Part shown: positions 13,862 to 14,192 of the stretch, piece by piece
How positions within the stretch are numbered: position 1 is the first letter of the stretch
Layout of the letters: the number at the start of each line of letters is the position of its first letter
Assembly (NCBI GenBank): GCA_031267995.1
Contig: JAIRXZ010000008.1
Location: 1 to 14,192, forward strand
DNA length: 14,192 nt
Source of the DNA: Odoribacteraceae bacterium
GTDB lineage: Bacteria; Bacteroidota; Bacteroidia; Bacteroidales; Marinifilaceae
Direction of reading: 5' to 3'
Position numbers and translations under genes: made by a program
The notes under the pieces: model-generated
Seen by the model: only the letters and a program-made list of their open reading frames with translations
The model's database searches: none
Told to the model about the DNA's origin: nothing

Positions 13862-14192
13862 GTTCGCTCCGGGACTTCCGGAGTTCGCTCCGAGACTTCC
13901 GGAGTTCGCTCCGAAACTTCCGGAGTTCGCTCCGAAACTTCCGGAGTTCGCTCCGGGACTTCCGGAGGCGATTCCGGAACCTTCGGAACTAATTCCGGAA
14001 CCTTCGGAACTAATTCCAGAACTTTCGGAACTAATTCCGGAACTTCCGGAACTAATTCCGGAACCTTCGGAACTAATTCCGGAACCTTCGGAACTAATTC
14101 CGGAACCTTCGGAACTAATTCCGGTACCTCTGGAATTAGTTCCGGAACCTCCGGAATTAGTTCCGAAGGTTCCGGAATTAGCTCCGGTACTG
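13862..14192. repeat. Second 21-bp-register tandem array, at least 15.8 units, continuing past the window end
   Basis: Cut every 21 bases from 13862, the region to the window end is in perfect register. Units 1-5 (13862-13966) begin GTTCGCTCCG and end ACTTCCGGA. Unit 6 is transitional. Units 7-13 (13988-14134) begin ACTAATTCCGG and end in TTCGGA or a variant. Units 14-16 begin ATTAGTTCCGG or a close variant. Across each unit boundary lies a dyad YCGGAR-N4-YTCCGR, with N4 being TTCG, CTAA or TTAG. The sequence is unrelated to the array at 5612-6306 although the period is the same. There is no gene in this stretch. A degenerate unit may extend to about 13841. Confidence 0.92.

Noticed and set aside
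13862..14192. CRISPR array or iteron replication origin
   Set aside because: There is no repeat/spacer alternation. Iterons can be about 21 bp, but there is no replication initiator gene and the surroundings are chromosomal housekeeping genes.

Overview
The window is a GC-rich piece of a Bacteroidota chromosome, probably order Bacteroidales. The evidence is the gene content: a 56-residue 2[4Fe-4S] ferredoxin, a 448-residue dihydroorotase of the type I know from Bacteroidales, a DUF6427-like membrane protein next to purD, and exported thioredoxin-fold proteins with long C-terminal domains. Several gene starts also carry candidate TAnnTTYG -7 elements and only patchy Shine-Dalgarno sequences. 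I cannot name the genus.

Layout, left to right. Positions 2-2916 (+ strand) hold the 3' part of murF, a polyprenol-phosphate mannosyltransferase-like GT2 enzyme, and dihydroorotase (pyrC), which overlaps the GT2 gene by ATGA. Convergent to these are purD and a DUF6427-like membrane gene (5194 down to 2940). purD is split by a one-base frame problem in a run of nine G. A divergent spacer (5195-5379) leads to the ferredoxin gene and its strong intrinsic terminator. From 5612 to 6306 there is no convincing gene. Instead there is one uninterrupted array of about 33 units that keeps an exact 21-bp register while its sequence passes through several unrelated families. Next come a 542-residue protein of unknown function with two C-terminal membrane segments and a translationally coupled GNAT acetyltransferase. 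On the minus strand follow trkH and trkA (potassium uptake), an intrinsic terminator, and two tandem paralogous secreted thioredoxin-fold proteins. Upstream of the first of these, at 13862, a second 21-bp-period array begins with an unrelated sequence and runs off the window end.

Most genes are housekeeping: cell wall precursor and glycan synthesis, pyrimidine and purine synthesis, electron transfer, K+ uptake, and periplasmic thiol chemistry. The notable content is the two non-coding 21-bp (two helical turns, or seven codons) arrays. Both lie about 45-56 bp upstream of a start codon. Both are full of dyad symmetry, and in the second array the dyad arms vary in a compensatory way. I do not recognise these arrays as a described element. 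Secondary points are the broken purD reading frame and the unknown membrane protein directly downstream of the first array.
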